A DNA stretch of 20,708 nt from Stenocarpella maydis (Eukaryota; Ascomycota; Sordariomycetes; Diaporthales; Diaporthaceae): assembly GCA_002270565.1 (NCBI GenBank), contig NQMI01000291.1, positions 1 through 20,708 on the forward strand, read 5' to 3'. The number at the start of each line of letters is the position of its first letter. The stretch's first letter is position 1. Under the pieces are notes generated by a model. That model made no database searches, was not told the origin of the DNA, and saw only the letters and a program-made list of their open reading frames with translations. The position numbers were made by a program, and so were the translations under genes. This document shows, piece by piece, positions 1 to 10,478 of this stretch.

Positions 1-1737
1 AGGAAGGAAGCTACCCAGGTGCAGCCGAATCAGTACGGCAGACCCAGGAGAGTAACCGCATAATACACATATCTATTAACTATATAACTACTAGCAACTA
101 CTTTCTTAACCTAAAAAGAAAGGGACTTATATAACCTAGCCATTAAGCTAAGGGAAGATAATATTATTACTAGCCTAGGTAAGCTATTTAAAGAATCTAA
201 TGCCCTTAAGATTAATGCTCTAGCTAGCAAAGATATATTCAAATTTATAAAGTACAACCTAAAGATATATAAACATCTAAGAATTTTTAACACATAAATA
301 ATATAAGAAGTTAAAAATAGGTTAACCAAGCTAATTAAGAAATTAAGGCTAGTCATATAGGGCTTTAGGGATAAAGAGAAATATATAATACTAATATAAG
401 CCCCAACCATCTAAAGGATAAGCTAGAGACTGATTTTAGCCCTAGGGCTAACACTCATTCAATCATATGGATATTAAGATAAACTATAGGATATCACATA
501 AGCCTATACCTAAACTAAAGATATACTAACCCATATGATTATTACATAACTACCCCTGGAGCTTAGGGACAGATACCCCCCAAATATAATCCTTATCATT
601 AGGAAACCACTATACAGCCTAGCTAAGGCAGGCCTGCATTAGTATAAAACCTACCACACCCACCATATAAAGGCCCTGAAAATGAAGATCTCTATATATG
701 ACCCGTGCCTCCTATTTACCACTAATGGGCTATATAACTTTAGCATCTTAGGGATGCAGATGGATGATACCTTCTTCTTTATAATACTGATGTTCTTTGA
801 GAGGGAGGAAGATAAGCTAAGAAAGAAAAAGTTCTATATAAAGCTAAAGGAAGTTCTAATACCTAAAAAGCTGGTAGAATTTAATAGTGGAAGAATTAAG
901 TTAGATAAAGAGAATATCTTGTTTATATAAAAAGGATAAGCTATATGATTGGAACTGATTAACCCCTATATGGATGATGCAGCCTAGTAATATGTTGCCT
1001 AGAAAGCCTGAGGGGCATATATTGCCTTAATTTACTAATTAGAGTTATTATATGATCTTTCTATAGCTATATAAATTAGGGATTCTAAGGAGAAAGATAT
1101 AGAAGCCTTGAATATATGAATTAAGTAGTAGAAGGAGAACCCTAATAGGGGGATTAAATTCATACTACTTGATTTGAGCTATATAAAGCTTTATATGTTT
1201 ATAGATGGATCCTTTACCAATAATAAGGACCTTAGCTTATAGCTAGGATTTATTATTATTATAGCGATAGAAGAAGATTATATGAAGACTGATTTTAAGA
1301 TCTGTAGAAATATTATCTACTGGAGCTTAATAAAGTGCAAGCGAGTTATATGAAGCATACTAGTAAGTAAGCTGTATGGAATGATAATAGGGTTTAATAG
1401 CGGTATAGCACTTAGTATGATAATTAACTGAATTTTTAACTATTTAGAGGTGCTGAGAATATTAGTAGTGATCTGTATGGACTTATAATTATTGTATGAA
1501 TGCTTGGTAAAGCTTGGTATAACTGATGAGAAGAGGCTAATAATTAATATTATATTGCTAAGAGAAGCATATGAGAGGAAGGAGATATTAGAAGTATGAT
1601 GGATTAATGAGAAGGATAATCTAGTAGATGCTTGTATAAAGAAAGTCCTAAATGGAGCACTGGAGCGGCTGATTATGATAAATACCCTAAGGATTAGAGT
1701 TAAGGTGGATGTTGAGTGCCTGGATGGGAAGAAGTAG
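1..1737 (+). pseudogene. Ty1/copia-type retrotransposon pol relic (RT + RNase H)
   Basis: This is a decayed polymerase read in one frame (frame 1) from the first base to the stop at 1735-1737, with many in-frame TAA/TAG/TGA codons but no visible frameshift. Family landmarks appear in order. An RT N-terminal block lies at about 121-420 and an 'APTI*RIS*RLILAL' block at about 400-450. 'DIT*AYT' follows at about 495, and 'KPLYSLAKAG' with 'YDPCLL' at about 605-715. The 'GMQMDDT' block, the likely catalytic aspartate pair, is at about 752-772. RNase H blocks follow: 'FIDGSF' near 1200, 'CKRV' near 1330 and 'CLVKLG' near 1500. The element order is that of fungal copia-type pol. Integrase and gag would lie left of the window. 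Stops sit where the family has Gln or Trp (for example TAG for Trp in 'GLH*YKTYH'), as C-to-T and G-to-A decay would give. It is non-functional. The family call rests on recalled motif patterns. Confidence 0.8.
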
Positions 1738-1749
1738 GTAGTCTGTATG

Positions 1750-1761
1750 AAAAGGGGGAGG
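1750..1761 (+). other. Possible polypurine tract after the copia relic
   Basis: The run AAAAGGGGGAGG lies just after the pol stop at 1737, where a copia element would carry the polypurine tract that primes plus-strand DNA. A second G-run follows at about 1770. No clear LTR with TG...CA ends follows, so the assignment is tentative. Confidence 0.3.
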
Positions 1762-1856
1762 AATTAGAGAGGGGGTCTGAATATATAAAGGATAGGCTAT
1801 AGAAAATAGGGGGCCTATATGGAAGAAAATGTTAAGGATCTGGACCTATATGGAAG

Positions 1857-1977
1857 TTGGAACTGAGCTAGAATGGAGCTGGAATTAAGCTGGAATAGAG
1901 TTGGAATTAATATGGAATTAAGATGGAACTAAGCTAGAATAAAGCTAAAACTAAAATAGAATTAAGCTAAATTAATA
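1857..1977 (+). repeat. Degenerate 11-bp tandem repeat, 11 units
   Basis: Eleven head-to-tail units of exactly 11 bases, approximate consensus CTGGAATTAAG. Unit starts are 1857, 1868, 1879, 1890, 1901, 1912, 1923, 1934, 1945, 1956 and 1967. The units differ mainly by substitutions and keep the phase without indels. The last three are the most diverged. The period is not a multiple of three, so it is not a protein repeat. It is about one DNA helical turn. Confidence 0.8.
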
Positions 1978-2339
1978 GATTTTTAACTTATATGAAGCTG
2001 GATGATACCTGAATAGAGGAGGATAGGCCCTATATAGAGCTAAATATAACCTGGATACCTAAGGATAGGACCTTAATAGATAAGGATAAAATTCAGATAG
2101 ACCTTAATATAGCCTAAATATACCAAGATAAGCCTTAAATAAAGATAGATAAAGCTAGAATATATAAAGATAAGCTATTAAGAACCTATACTGATACTTA
2201 GATTATAATTTATATAATTAAAAGTTAATAAGAAGGGAGTTTAAATTTTATAATATATAGTATAGAAAGTGCATTATATAACTTAACTCTCTATTTTATT
2301 ATATGGAATGCTAACCTTCTGAAAATTACTATATAACCT
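1978..2339. other. AT-rich, purine-biased spacer without a gene
   Basis: This low-complexity sequence carries many short AAGATA/GATAAG-like runs. No coding frame, RNA gene or clear repeat unit could be supported. It may be the eroded 3' end of the copia element. Confidence 0.5.
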
Positions 2340-3079
2340 AGAACTACCTACTCCACCATATGGCTGAAGGTGTAAGGATTGATAATGGGCTCAGCCTCCT
2401 CTGCCTTAATCTCCTGCTTGATATCCTCCATAGTTATAGGATTCTGGGAGGACCCCTTGCTATTATCACCTGAACTACCACCCTACTGATTTCTACGCCC
2501 TATATAACCAGCATTAGCCTCATACTTCTCATGATAGGGACACTTCCAAGCCAGTGATTGCTAGATATAGGTTGCATAAGCACCCCCCTGGAAGCCCGGA
2601 ATTCATATATAATTCCTAAATTTACAAGTCTCAGGCTTATACCTTAGGCATTTCTTGCTAACCTGCTTATTATGTGATTGGATTAGGATTATATAAAAGT
2701 AGCTCAGATAATGAAGGAGGTAGGCAATAATATCAGCTCTAAATATATTGATATCTGCTAGAATGCAAATATTATACAAGGGAAGGGCAGCAACCATATA
2801 CTTAGCCTCCTATTATATTTATATAAAGGTTAGAAATATAGTGAAGGAGGGGAAAGGGCTTATATAAATATTAATATAGAGAGTAGTAAGAAGAGTCTGA
2901 TTTATAAAGTTATTAGTTAGGAGAGTTATAATGCAGCAGCTGGCAGTCAGGCTAGGTATAGAATTCAGGATGCTAAAGAGCAGCTCCAGTGGGTAAGTAC
3001 TACCCATTGGTGGAGGAACCAAGGGTGCCGCCATAACAGATGCAGGCCCAACAGGAGGTATAATAGGCAAGATAGGCAA
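2340..3079 (-). pseudogene. Unidentified relic ORF, probably from a transposable element
   Basis: Reading leftward from 3079 gives two nearly contiguous open stretches in the same frame (3079-2819 and 2797-2603) separated by a few stops. They are followed by more coherent protein-like sequence to about 2340. The start is Pro-rich, the middle has a hydrophobic block, and the left end carries 'KCPYHEKYEANAGYIGRR' followed by Ser/Gly-rich and then Glu-rich, charged tails. Several Tyr codons (TAT) in 'GGAYATYI' could be former Cys codons (TGT), which would suggest a decayed Cys-rich zinc-binding motif. That is an inference. I cannot name the family. Retroelement gag or an orphan ORF carried by a transposon are both possible. 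Confidence 0.35.
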
Positions 3080-3638
3080 GCCATAAGGGCTATAAGAAGA
3101 AGAGGGCGAGCTAAAAGATATTATATAAGTAAGGGAATTTTATTAAATAAGTTAAAGAAGAAAAAATAATTATATAAATATATACTAAAGGTTTATATAT
3201 AGGTATATAGGTATTATATAATGAAGAAAGGAAGAAGGGAAGAAAGAGAGAGAGAGAGAGAGAGGAAGAGGTTTTATATTGGGGAGGAAGTATATGGCAC
3301 TAGTATCCCTAGCTGGCAATAAGTTAGTTATGCAAGTAAGTAACTTATAAAGGAGACATCTTACTGAGGATGTGCTTCTTTTGCTCCTTTTATATATATG
3401 AAGAGCTATAGAGTAAGGATAATAAGGGAAGTATGGGTAGTTAGAAGTGGAAGAGATATTAGATAATGACCAATATTAGCTAAGTGGTTGGAGGTTGCAA
3501 GCAGTATATAAAGTAAAAAGTAGCACAACCTATAGGAGAAGAGGAGGGGGATTTTACTAAGAAGGAAGGTATATAAGCAGTTCAACCTGCTTAGAGGCTA
3601 AAAGGAAGATATGTGATTATAAAAGAAAAGATCCCTAG
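3080..3638. other. AT-rich spacer between relics
   Basis: No gene or recognisable element is seen. It contains runs of TATA/ATAT, the GA microsatellite listed separately, and purine-rich sequence up to the candidate LTR. Confidence 0.5.
3245..3264 (+). repeat. (AG)n microsatellite
   Basis: About ten perfect AG dinucleotides within a longer purine-only stretch (about 3225-3272). Confidence 0.9.
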
Positions 3639-3818
3639 TGTTGGAATAGCACTTAGGATTGTATATTAGTATGGGGATGAGGTGGCTTAGTTAGCCACCT
3701 AGGTGCTGTATGGAGGCCTTAAGCTCCTACTGTGTGCTTCCCCTCCCTTGTTTCAGAACCTAGATAGATCATTGAATAACAGAACTAGTTCGATAACCAC
3801 TGTACGTATGTACCAACA
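3639..3818 (+). repeat. Candidate 5' LTR of the gypsy element (180 bp)
   Basis: The block begins TGTTGG (3639-3644) and ends CCAACA (3813-3818), a perfect 6-bp inverted pair with the TG...CA termini of LTRs. It stands just upstream of the gag relic, as a 5' LTR should. It is less AT-rich than what follows and contains a small inverted repeat (GTGGCT...AGCCAC near 3681-3698). I found no matching 3' copy downstream, so it could be a solo LTR or the 3' LTR may be lost or too eroded to recognise. Confidence 0.5.
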
Positions 3819-3849
3819 GCCATATGGCAAAGGCCATTCAACAATACCC

Positions 3850-5060
3850 TAATCCAAATAAAGGAATATATTAAGCTTAATACTTTAGCCCCCTATAACA
3901 GAACTACTAGATAACTTCAGGCATACCTAATATAGGTTTGGGCCTACCAGCGCTTCCATAGGTTAGATATATAACCTAGTAGAAAAAGGGTTATATATAC
4001 ATCCTCTTTCCTTAAAGGATAAGCCTTAGCTTAGTTTAAACCCTACCTAACTAATTTTATTAATACAGAATCATTTAAAGCCTATAAGCTTAAAACATAG
4101 CGGATTTTCAGAAATTATAAAAGCTATAAAGATACCCTTAAGTCCTTATTTTAGAACCCAAATAAAGAATAATAAGCAGAAAGAGACCTAGCAAATTACA
4201 AGCAGTACAGCTTAGTAATCAACTATACTACAGAATTCTAATAAATTAATATTAGAATTAATTATACTAATAATATAAAGAAATTTATATTTTATTATAG
4301 ATTAAAGGATAAAGTAAAGAATAAACTTAGCAAAAATATAAAATAACTGAATGATTTTCTATACTATATAGAAATAGCTATTTAGCTTAATAATAAACTC
4401 TATAAATAATACTTAAAAAAGAAAGGATAAACTTCTAAACAACCCCCACTCCATAAGCATAAACCAAATATAGGAAAAAAGTATCAGAAACCAAGCACTT
4501 AATAGAAATAGCATGCAAGCCCTATAGAGCTGAATATTACCTAATGCAAGAATAAGAAAAGCATTAAGTACTATAACTATAACAAAATAGGATACTTTAC
4601 TTCAAAATATAGGGCTCTAAGGAAAAACAGGGACTAGAAGTTAGTACCTAAAGGAACCCAACAAGCTAATAAAGCTACCCATCAAGCTAATATAGCCACC
4701 CACAGCACACAAGGACCACCCAGGTCCAAACCACGATGGGAACTTGCAAATAAGTACTATATCTATAGAACAAACATATATAACTAATATTAGGTACACC
4801 TAGATTAAGATCCGGATAAAGATTGCAACTTCTACAACCTTAATAAAGAAGACCTTTATAATAGTCTGCACTTCTTATAATACACTAAGTCCCAGTACAA
4901 GAAAAATCAGGAAGATAAGGCATAATGGCAGCCTATCCCACTAATGAAGAATCCCCAGAAGCCCAGAATAATATATATATTACTTAATTAAATAGCTTGC
5001 TTTAATAATAGCTATACCACTTACCATAATAATAAAGAAGCTATTGGATGGTTTCCTAAG
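3850..5060 (+). pseudogene. Gypsy gag relic with destroyed zinc knuckle
   Basis: In frame 3 the sequence gives a capsid-like block ('SFLKG*ALA*FKPYL' at about 4002-4046, then 'AERDLANYKQ' at 4176 and 'FIFYYRLKDKVKNKL' near 4290). A basic stretch follows, then the CX2CX4HX4C nucleocapsid knuckle at 4569-4610. All four metal ligands (codons at 4569, 4578, 4593 and 4608) read TAC or TAT, that is Tyr. Each is one transition away from Cys (TGC/TGT) or His (CAC). The frame continues to about 5060 with a conserved-looking 'GWFPKN' block. Pol is in frame 2, so gag and pol were probably separate or frameshifted ORFs. Confidence 0.75.
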
Positions 5061-5849
5061 AATGCTTCAGGAAAGTAGGGAAGAACCCTAGCGGTAGGAA
5101 ATAGGGAGGAACTCCTATAGATTAACCCCAGGATGGAAGGAAAACCTATCCCTCAGGCCATACTTGCGCTACAAACTTAGTAGAAGGAACCGCAAGACTA
5201 CCTAAAACAAGCGCCCCTTCTAGCCCTAAGAACTAACATTATAGCAATTATAATTGCAGGGAGACCGTTTAAGGAAACTATAAGACAACCTACTCAAGTA
5301 TATACAAGACCAGAAGATACAGGACACATAAGCCCAATATATAATAAGCATTAGAATATCTCCTAAGTATTATATATTTATAATAAATATAAGGAATATA
5401 TAAGGGAGAAAATTAAGTATAATTAGTTTCCTTAATAATATTTAGGTAAGAATATTAAATATATATATAAGTATAATAATTTCAAGAACTAGTACCTATA
5501 CTATAAACATAATAAGATGGGATGCACCGTAATGAGGCTAGACTCCTATATACCCTTAGAATGCCTATAAAACTCTAACGGATGGGCAGATTATAATAAA
5601 CCCATCTGCAAGGTGTACATACTTAACAAGGCTTAAGATTGGCATCTACTAAGATAGCAGGGGCTGCTACTCAAAATTCTAATAATAAAGGAATAGGATT
5701 ATAGCATGCAATAGCTGATTGATAACCTATAAGAATCACAAGATATTATAAAGCAAAACCTTAAGAGTATTAAGAAGGTCCTAGCAGCAGATAAGCAGTC
5801 AAAAAACTAGGGGAGCTATCTATAAAACCTCAGGCAGCAACTAACTATA
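5061..5849 (+). other. Gag-protease linker region of the gypsy relic
   Basis: Protein-like stretches continue between gag and protease (for example Lys/Tyr-rich sequence around 5370-5530), but no conserved domain could be recognised. No independent gene is supported here. Confidence 0.4.
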
Positions 5850-8800
5850 TTACAAGGTACTTGTGCACAATAATAAGCGACTATAGCCACCTAATGGTTT
5901 AGGTTGAGCTAGGAGTCCATATATGCTCAGCACTTATCAACAGTAAAGCATAAGGGAATTTCATATCCCCAAAGGTAGTAAATAGATACTACCTACTATA
6001 GCATAAGAAAGGGGAACCCTATAAACTTAATATAGTGGATAGAACTAAAGTATCTTATAGTAATAGAATTATTAATATGGAGACTAATCCTCTCACAGTT
6101 TGGATTCACAACCATATAGAATCACTATCATTTAACATTACTAAGATAGTAAATTATTAATTAATTTTGGGAATACTTTAGTTAAGAAAGAATAACCCTT
6201 AAATTAATTAGACTATTAGCTAGATCTTTTAAGATAATGCTATTCCCTAGAAGAAGATTGCAATTAATAGTAAGGGAAGGAGTTATATTACTAAAGATAG
6301 TAAATAAGTAATGCACTCAAATGGACCTATAAATACCTATGGGAGCGGATAGAAGGCCTGACTCTAGGAAGATAGAGAAGGATTAGGCCACTTAAGCGCC
6401 TCGCGGAAGGACTAAAGCCAATCAGGAGATCGCCACTCCAATACAACTAGTTAGCACATAACACAGGAAATACAATAATACCTCCTTTACCTGAAGGAAG
6501 AAAAAGAAGAGAATAAGACTAATAGACTAGCATGCATACTAGAAGACTATTATGAATTCAAGAAAGTATTCCAGGAATACCTTAATACTATATTATTATA
6601 ATATATATAATGGGACTATGAAATACTATTGAAACCCGGAATAACACCCTAATTTAAGCCTATCTATAGACTTAATGAAGAATAACTTAAAGCACTTAGA
6701 GAATACCTTAATGAAAACCTCCAGAAGGAATTCATTAGGCTATTACAATCACCAGCAGGATACTCAATCCTCTTTATATTAAAGAAGAATGGCAAGCTAT
6801 AACTTTATATTAACTACTAATAATTAAATGACATTATAATCAAGAACTAATACCCTATCCCGCTTATTAAGGAACTATAGGATCAACTTAAAGGAGCAAA
6901 ATAGTTTATAATACTTAACTTAAAGTATGGATATAACCTTATTTAAATGAAAGAAGGAGAAGAATAGAAGATAGCATTTAGGATATGCTACGGGTATTAT
7001 AAGATAATTGTTATACCTTTTAGATTAACTAATGCCCCCGCATTATTCTAGGAAATAATTAATTAAGTCCTAAGCAAATACTTAGATATCTTTATTATCG
7101 CTTATTTGGATAATATTCTCATCTTCTTAAAAAACTTTAATAATTATAAGGGATATATTAAAAAGGTTCTCTAAAAACTTCAGGATGCTAATCTCCTAAT
7201 AGAACCGGAAAAATGCAACTAGCATATATAAAAAGTTAACTACCTTAAGTATATAATTAAACTAGGAAAAATCAAGATGCAAGAAGGAAAGGTTAAAGCA
7301 ATTAAGGAATGGCCAACCCCTATAAATGTTAAGGACATTAGAGCATTGCTTAGATATGCTAACTTCTATTAATAATTCATTATATAGTATGGTAATATTA
7401 TGAAACTATTAATAGACCTTACCAAGAAAGATTATATCTTCAGGTGGATAGATACTGAATAATAAGCTTTCTAGATACTTAAGGATAAGGTTATGGGAGA
7501 CCTTATACTTAAGGAAGTAGACTTAGGGAAGGAATTTGAAATCTATATAGATGCCTTAGATGATGCTGCAGGTGGAGAACTCACCCAGAAAGATAATTAA
7601 GGCAGAATATATATTATTGCGAACTTTAGCAAAAAGTTTAATAGCCTAGGGATAAGATATGCTATATTAGATAAGGAATTTATAGTAATAGTATATGCAT
7701 TTTAGGAATGGTAGCACTATTTTATTAGAGCTAAAAAGTAAATTAAGCTTTATATGGATTATAAGAATCTTACGACTTTTATAATAACTAAGGCTCTTAA
7801 TAAATGATAAGTTAGATATATAGAGTTCTTATTATAATTTGATATTAAGGTTATCTATATGGATGGAGTTAAGAATGCAAGAGCAGATGCGCTTAGCTGA
7901 AGACCTAACCATTAAGATAAAGATTTGCCTATAGAATGGATAGTGTTTAAAACTTAGAAAGATGGAAGCCTCATCCTTAATTAAGAACTTAATGCTATAA
8001 TTAGAGTTAACTTTTAGATTAGGAGAACCCCTATAGAGCTAAAAGAATAAGATGAGTTAATCAGGGAGATATATAAAGTACCAGTATACAGCTATTAAGG
8101 TATTATAGTAATAATTAAAAGGATTTAGCGGAACCACTAGATTCCCAACCTTAAGAAAAAGGTTTAGGCCGTTATTAGCGAATGTGACTTATATAATAAA
8201 AATAAGGCCTCTAGGCATAAGCTGTATGGATTATTGAAACCCCTATTAGTACCTATGACTGTATGGTCATCCATTAGTCTAGACTTCATTGTTAAACTAC
8301 CTCTCTTATGAGAACCCTTAACTGGAGTACTATATGACAGTATTCTGGTAGTAGTTTATAGACTGAGCAAGTATGCATACTTCATACTATATAAAGAAGC
8401 TAGCATAGTATAAGAACTTGTATATATGTTTCTATAAATTATTATAAGCAACTATAGAATGCTATATAAGATTATCTTAAATAGAGATAAGCTCTTTATA
8501 TTAAACTTCTGGAAGTTACTGATGAAATAGCTTGGAGCAAAATACAAGCTCTTAATAATAGTATACCTATATATGGATAGATAAATAGAATGAATTAACT
8601 AGATTATGAAATAATATCTCCAATACTATATTAACTAATTATAGGATAATTGGGTTGAATTGCTACCACTAGCATAGTTTGCTTATAATAGTGTAATAAC
8701 TAGCACAACTAGATAGTTACCTTTCTTTGTACTCTATGGATATGAACCTTAGGCATACTATAAGTTACTGCTAGATAACACTCTAGCAGAATTAGTGGAG

Positions 8801-9480
8801 CAGAAAGTAATATGAATTAGATAAATTTAGAAAGATATTTAGGCAGAACTTTCTTTTACATAAGAATAAATAATGAAATATGCGAATTAGAAAAGAATTA
8901 AGGGACTAATTCTTAAGGAGGGAGATAAGGTCTACTTTTTTTACTAAAATATTAAGATTAAGCGCCCTAGTGATAAGCTTAACTATAAAAAAATCAGCTT
9001 ATTTAAAATTCTAAAGAAACGATTAGATACCAACTATAAGCTCTTACTACCTAAGGGAATAAGATAATATAATAATTTTTATATTTCTCTTCTCAAATTA
9101 GCACTAAAAAATATAAAACTCGAAATATAAATTAAAACTATTAATAAATATAATAAGGAATATAAAGTAGAAAAGATTATAAACTTAAGATAATACTAAG
9201 GAATAATAGAGTACCTAATTAAATAGGAGGGATATAATATTAGTGAAAATATATAGGAACCAGAATAGAACCTTATATACTATAGGTAACTCTTAAAGGA
9301 TTTCGAGGCCTAGAACCCAGCCTCGGCTGAAACAACTAATAAATAGCCCAGAAAATCCAATAGGCCTACTGAATGGCCTAGTAGTAAAACTAGTTGACTG
9401 CTCGACTAGTAGAAACCATGCAGGCCGTCCGACTAATCGAATATTCTACCAGTTGATTAGCATACTAAGTGTATTTAGCT
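5850..9480 (+). pseudogene. Gypsy pol relic: protease, RT, RNase H, integrase, chromodomain
   Basis: All landmarks fall in frame 2. Protease: the 'DSGA' site reads NSKA, with Asn at 5939-5941. RT: 'KPIYRLNEE' starts at 6656, a 'SPAGYSILFILKKNGKL' block lies near 6750, and the YLDD box reads YLDN at 7103-7114. RNase H: 'IYIDALDDAAG' has its Asp at 7550. Integrase: the first catalytic Asp lies in 'SLDFI' near 8276-8290, and the second Asp is Asn at 8480-8482 ('LNRDKLF'). The Cys/His zinc site near 8170-8220 is also damaged. Chromodomain: 9152 to about 9310 ('NKEYKVEKI', 'EGY', 'EPE*NL'), where two cage-region Trp codons are now TAG. A basic C-terminal tail runs to about 9480. The frame is uninterrupted by indels but carries dozens of stops. 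Confidence 0.8.
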
Positions 9481-9960
9481 ATTAGCAAAATTTTAGATAC
9501 TAGATGAGCCACTTATAGGCATATTTCCTTTAGCACTAATATCCAGGAATCTTTCCTAATTAGCATTTGAATCCACCATTATATTTTAATTAAAAACTCT
9601 TACTTTACCCTTGGAATGCAACTATGCCTCCTGTGCTACCATTCCACTAGCCTCCTCTATAGAGCTCCTCTGTATAGCCTTAGCGGATTGCTTGGCAATC
9701 CGTATACGCTTAATCTCAGCCTTCTTATTTTCTATACGCTCTAACTCCTCCAGATTGTTGATTTCGCAATAAATAGCATGCATTATCTTATTATACCATA
9801 TATGCTTCTACTTTCTTAGATGCTTAATCTTTGCGTTAATCACATGATGTTCCTCCTTAGCGGCCTTTAGCTTGGACTTCATTCTCTAGTGTTGTTGGCC
9901 CAGCTTCCTTAGGCTATTAGGAGAGACACCTTATATATTATATCGCGACCGACCTAGGTA
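9475..9960 (-). pseudogene. Antisense coiled-coil ORF relic at the 3' end of the gypsy element
   Basis: Reading leftward from about 9925, one frame gives a charged, heptad-like protein. It starts near 'LGQQH*RMKSKLKAAKEEHH', continues through 'INNLEELERIENKKAEIKRI' and ends near 'ASGMVAQEA*LHSKGKV' and 'ISAKGNMPISGSSSI'. Only a few stops interrupt it, and many CAA/CAG codons survive, so it is less eroded than the gypsy pol upstream. It lacks recognisable catalytic motifs. A Lys/Glu-rich coiled coil of this type could be an accessory ORF of the retroelement or the tail of another transposon's protein. The family is not identified. Confidence 0.45.
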
Positions 9961-10233
9961 TATACACTTGGTGTAGCGGGAAGAGTCTAAAGGCGATACC
10001 TGGTAGGATGAAATGCTATGGCCTTTATAGAAGGAATAAGAAGGTATAGTAATGGCGTTTTAAAGAATGATAGAAAGAAGGGAATCCTTCTGCTTAGTTT
10101 TTAGAGTATAATGAGCGGGCTTTGCGACTTAAGAATCCTTAACTTTAGATGATATGACGGATTAGAAAGGCATAAATGAAGATGCAATAAGCGGAAATAA
10201 CTTACGGAATACTTTTAAGAATAAAAGAAGTAA

Positions 10234-10245
10234 GGAGGGAGATAG
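10234..10245 (+). other. Possible polypurine tract before a 3' LTR
   Basis: GGAGGGAGATAG is directly followed by TGTTATGAG at 10246, the arrangement of a polypurine tract and the first bases of a 3' LTR. The sequence that follows does not match the candidate LTR at 3639-3818, so which element it belongs to is unresolved. Confidence 0.3.
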
Positions 10246-10274
10246 TGTTATGAGCTAATATCGATAGCACCCCA

Positions 10275-10295
10275 GGGGCCTAGATTATAGGCCCC
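10275..10295. repeat. Perfect 8-bp hairpin with 5-base loop
   Basis: GGGGCCTA (10275-10282), loop GATTA, TAGGCCCC (10288-10295). The stem is GC-rich in an AT-rich setting. It lies about 30 bases inside the possible 3' LTR start. It could be an LTR stem or a terminator-like hairpin; its function is unknown. Confidence 0.6.
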
Positions 10296-10316
10296 GAACG
10301 TTGAAAACGTATATAA

Positions 10317-10378
10317 TGGCGCGACCCCGCAGTTACTTATATATGGAGCCCGCATGCTCCAGGGTTAGGGTTGGGAAC
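10317..10378 (+). repeat. Left arm of an inverted repeat with telomere-like motif
   Basis: The left arm shares two 15-base blocks with the reverse complement of 11046-11102: an outer block (TGGCGCGACCCCGCA against TGACGCAACCCCGCA) and an inner block CTCCAGGGTTAGGGT, identical in both. The middle 21-25 bases differ. The inner block contains GGGTTAGGG, one and a half units of the fungal telomere repeat. Confidence 0.65.
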
Positions 10379-10478
10379 CCACCTATGGCTTATGGATAGC
10401 TTGGATAGCTGGCTAGCCTAGCTATCTGATACCAAAGCCTAACTTGATACTACCACTAAGGATAATAAGGATAACTAG

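Larger units (their letters stand above)
3639..9480 (+). mobile_element. Ty3/gypsy chromovirus relic
   Basis: The domain order is LTR, gag with zinc knuckle, protease, reverse transcriptase, RNase H, integrase, chromodomain. That order, with integrase after RNase H, defines Ty3/gypsy. The C-terminal chromodomain places it among chromoviruses, whose integrase is guided to heterochromatic histone marks. Every domain is broken by TAA/TAG/TGA codons, mostly at Gln, Arg or Trp positions, so the element is dead. The right boundary is uncertain. A PPT-like run followed by TGTT at 10246 could mark a 3' LTR, which would place the antisense relic at 9475-9960 inside the element. Confidence 0.8.

Noticed and set aside
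111..410. 99-residue - strand open frame
   Set aside because: It lies opposite the copia pol relic, which has clear family motifs on the + strand. The frame is open only because of the AT-rich composition.
3245..3264. AG run as a CRISPR-like or regulatory array
   Set aside because: It is a simple dinucleotide microsatellite. CRISPR arrays are not expected in a fungal nuclear genome and no repeat-spacer structure exists here.
10361..10375. Genuine telomere repeat or chromosome end
   Set aside because: Only one and a half TTAGGG units are present, and they recur as part of a longer inverted repeat, so this is a motif inside a repeat and not a telomere.
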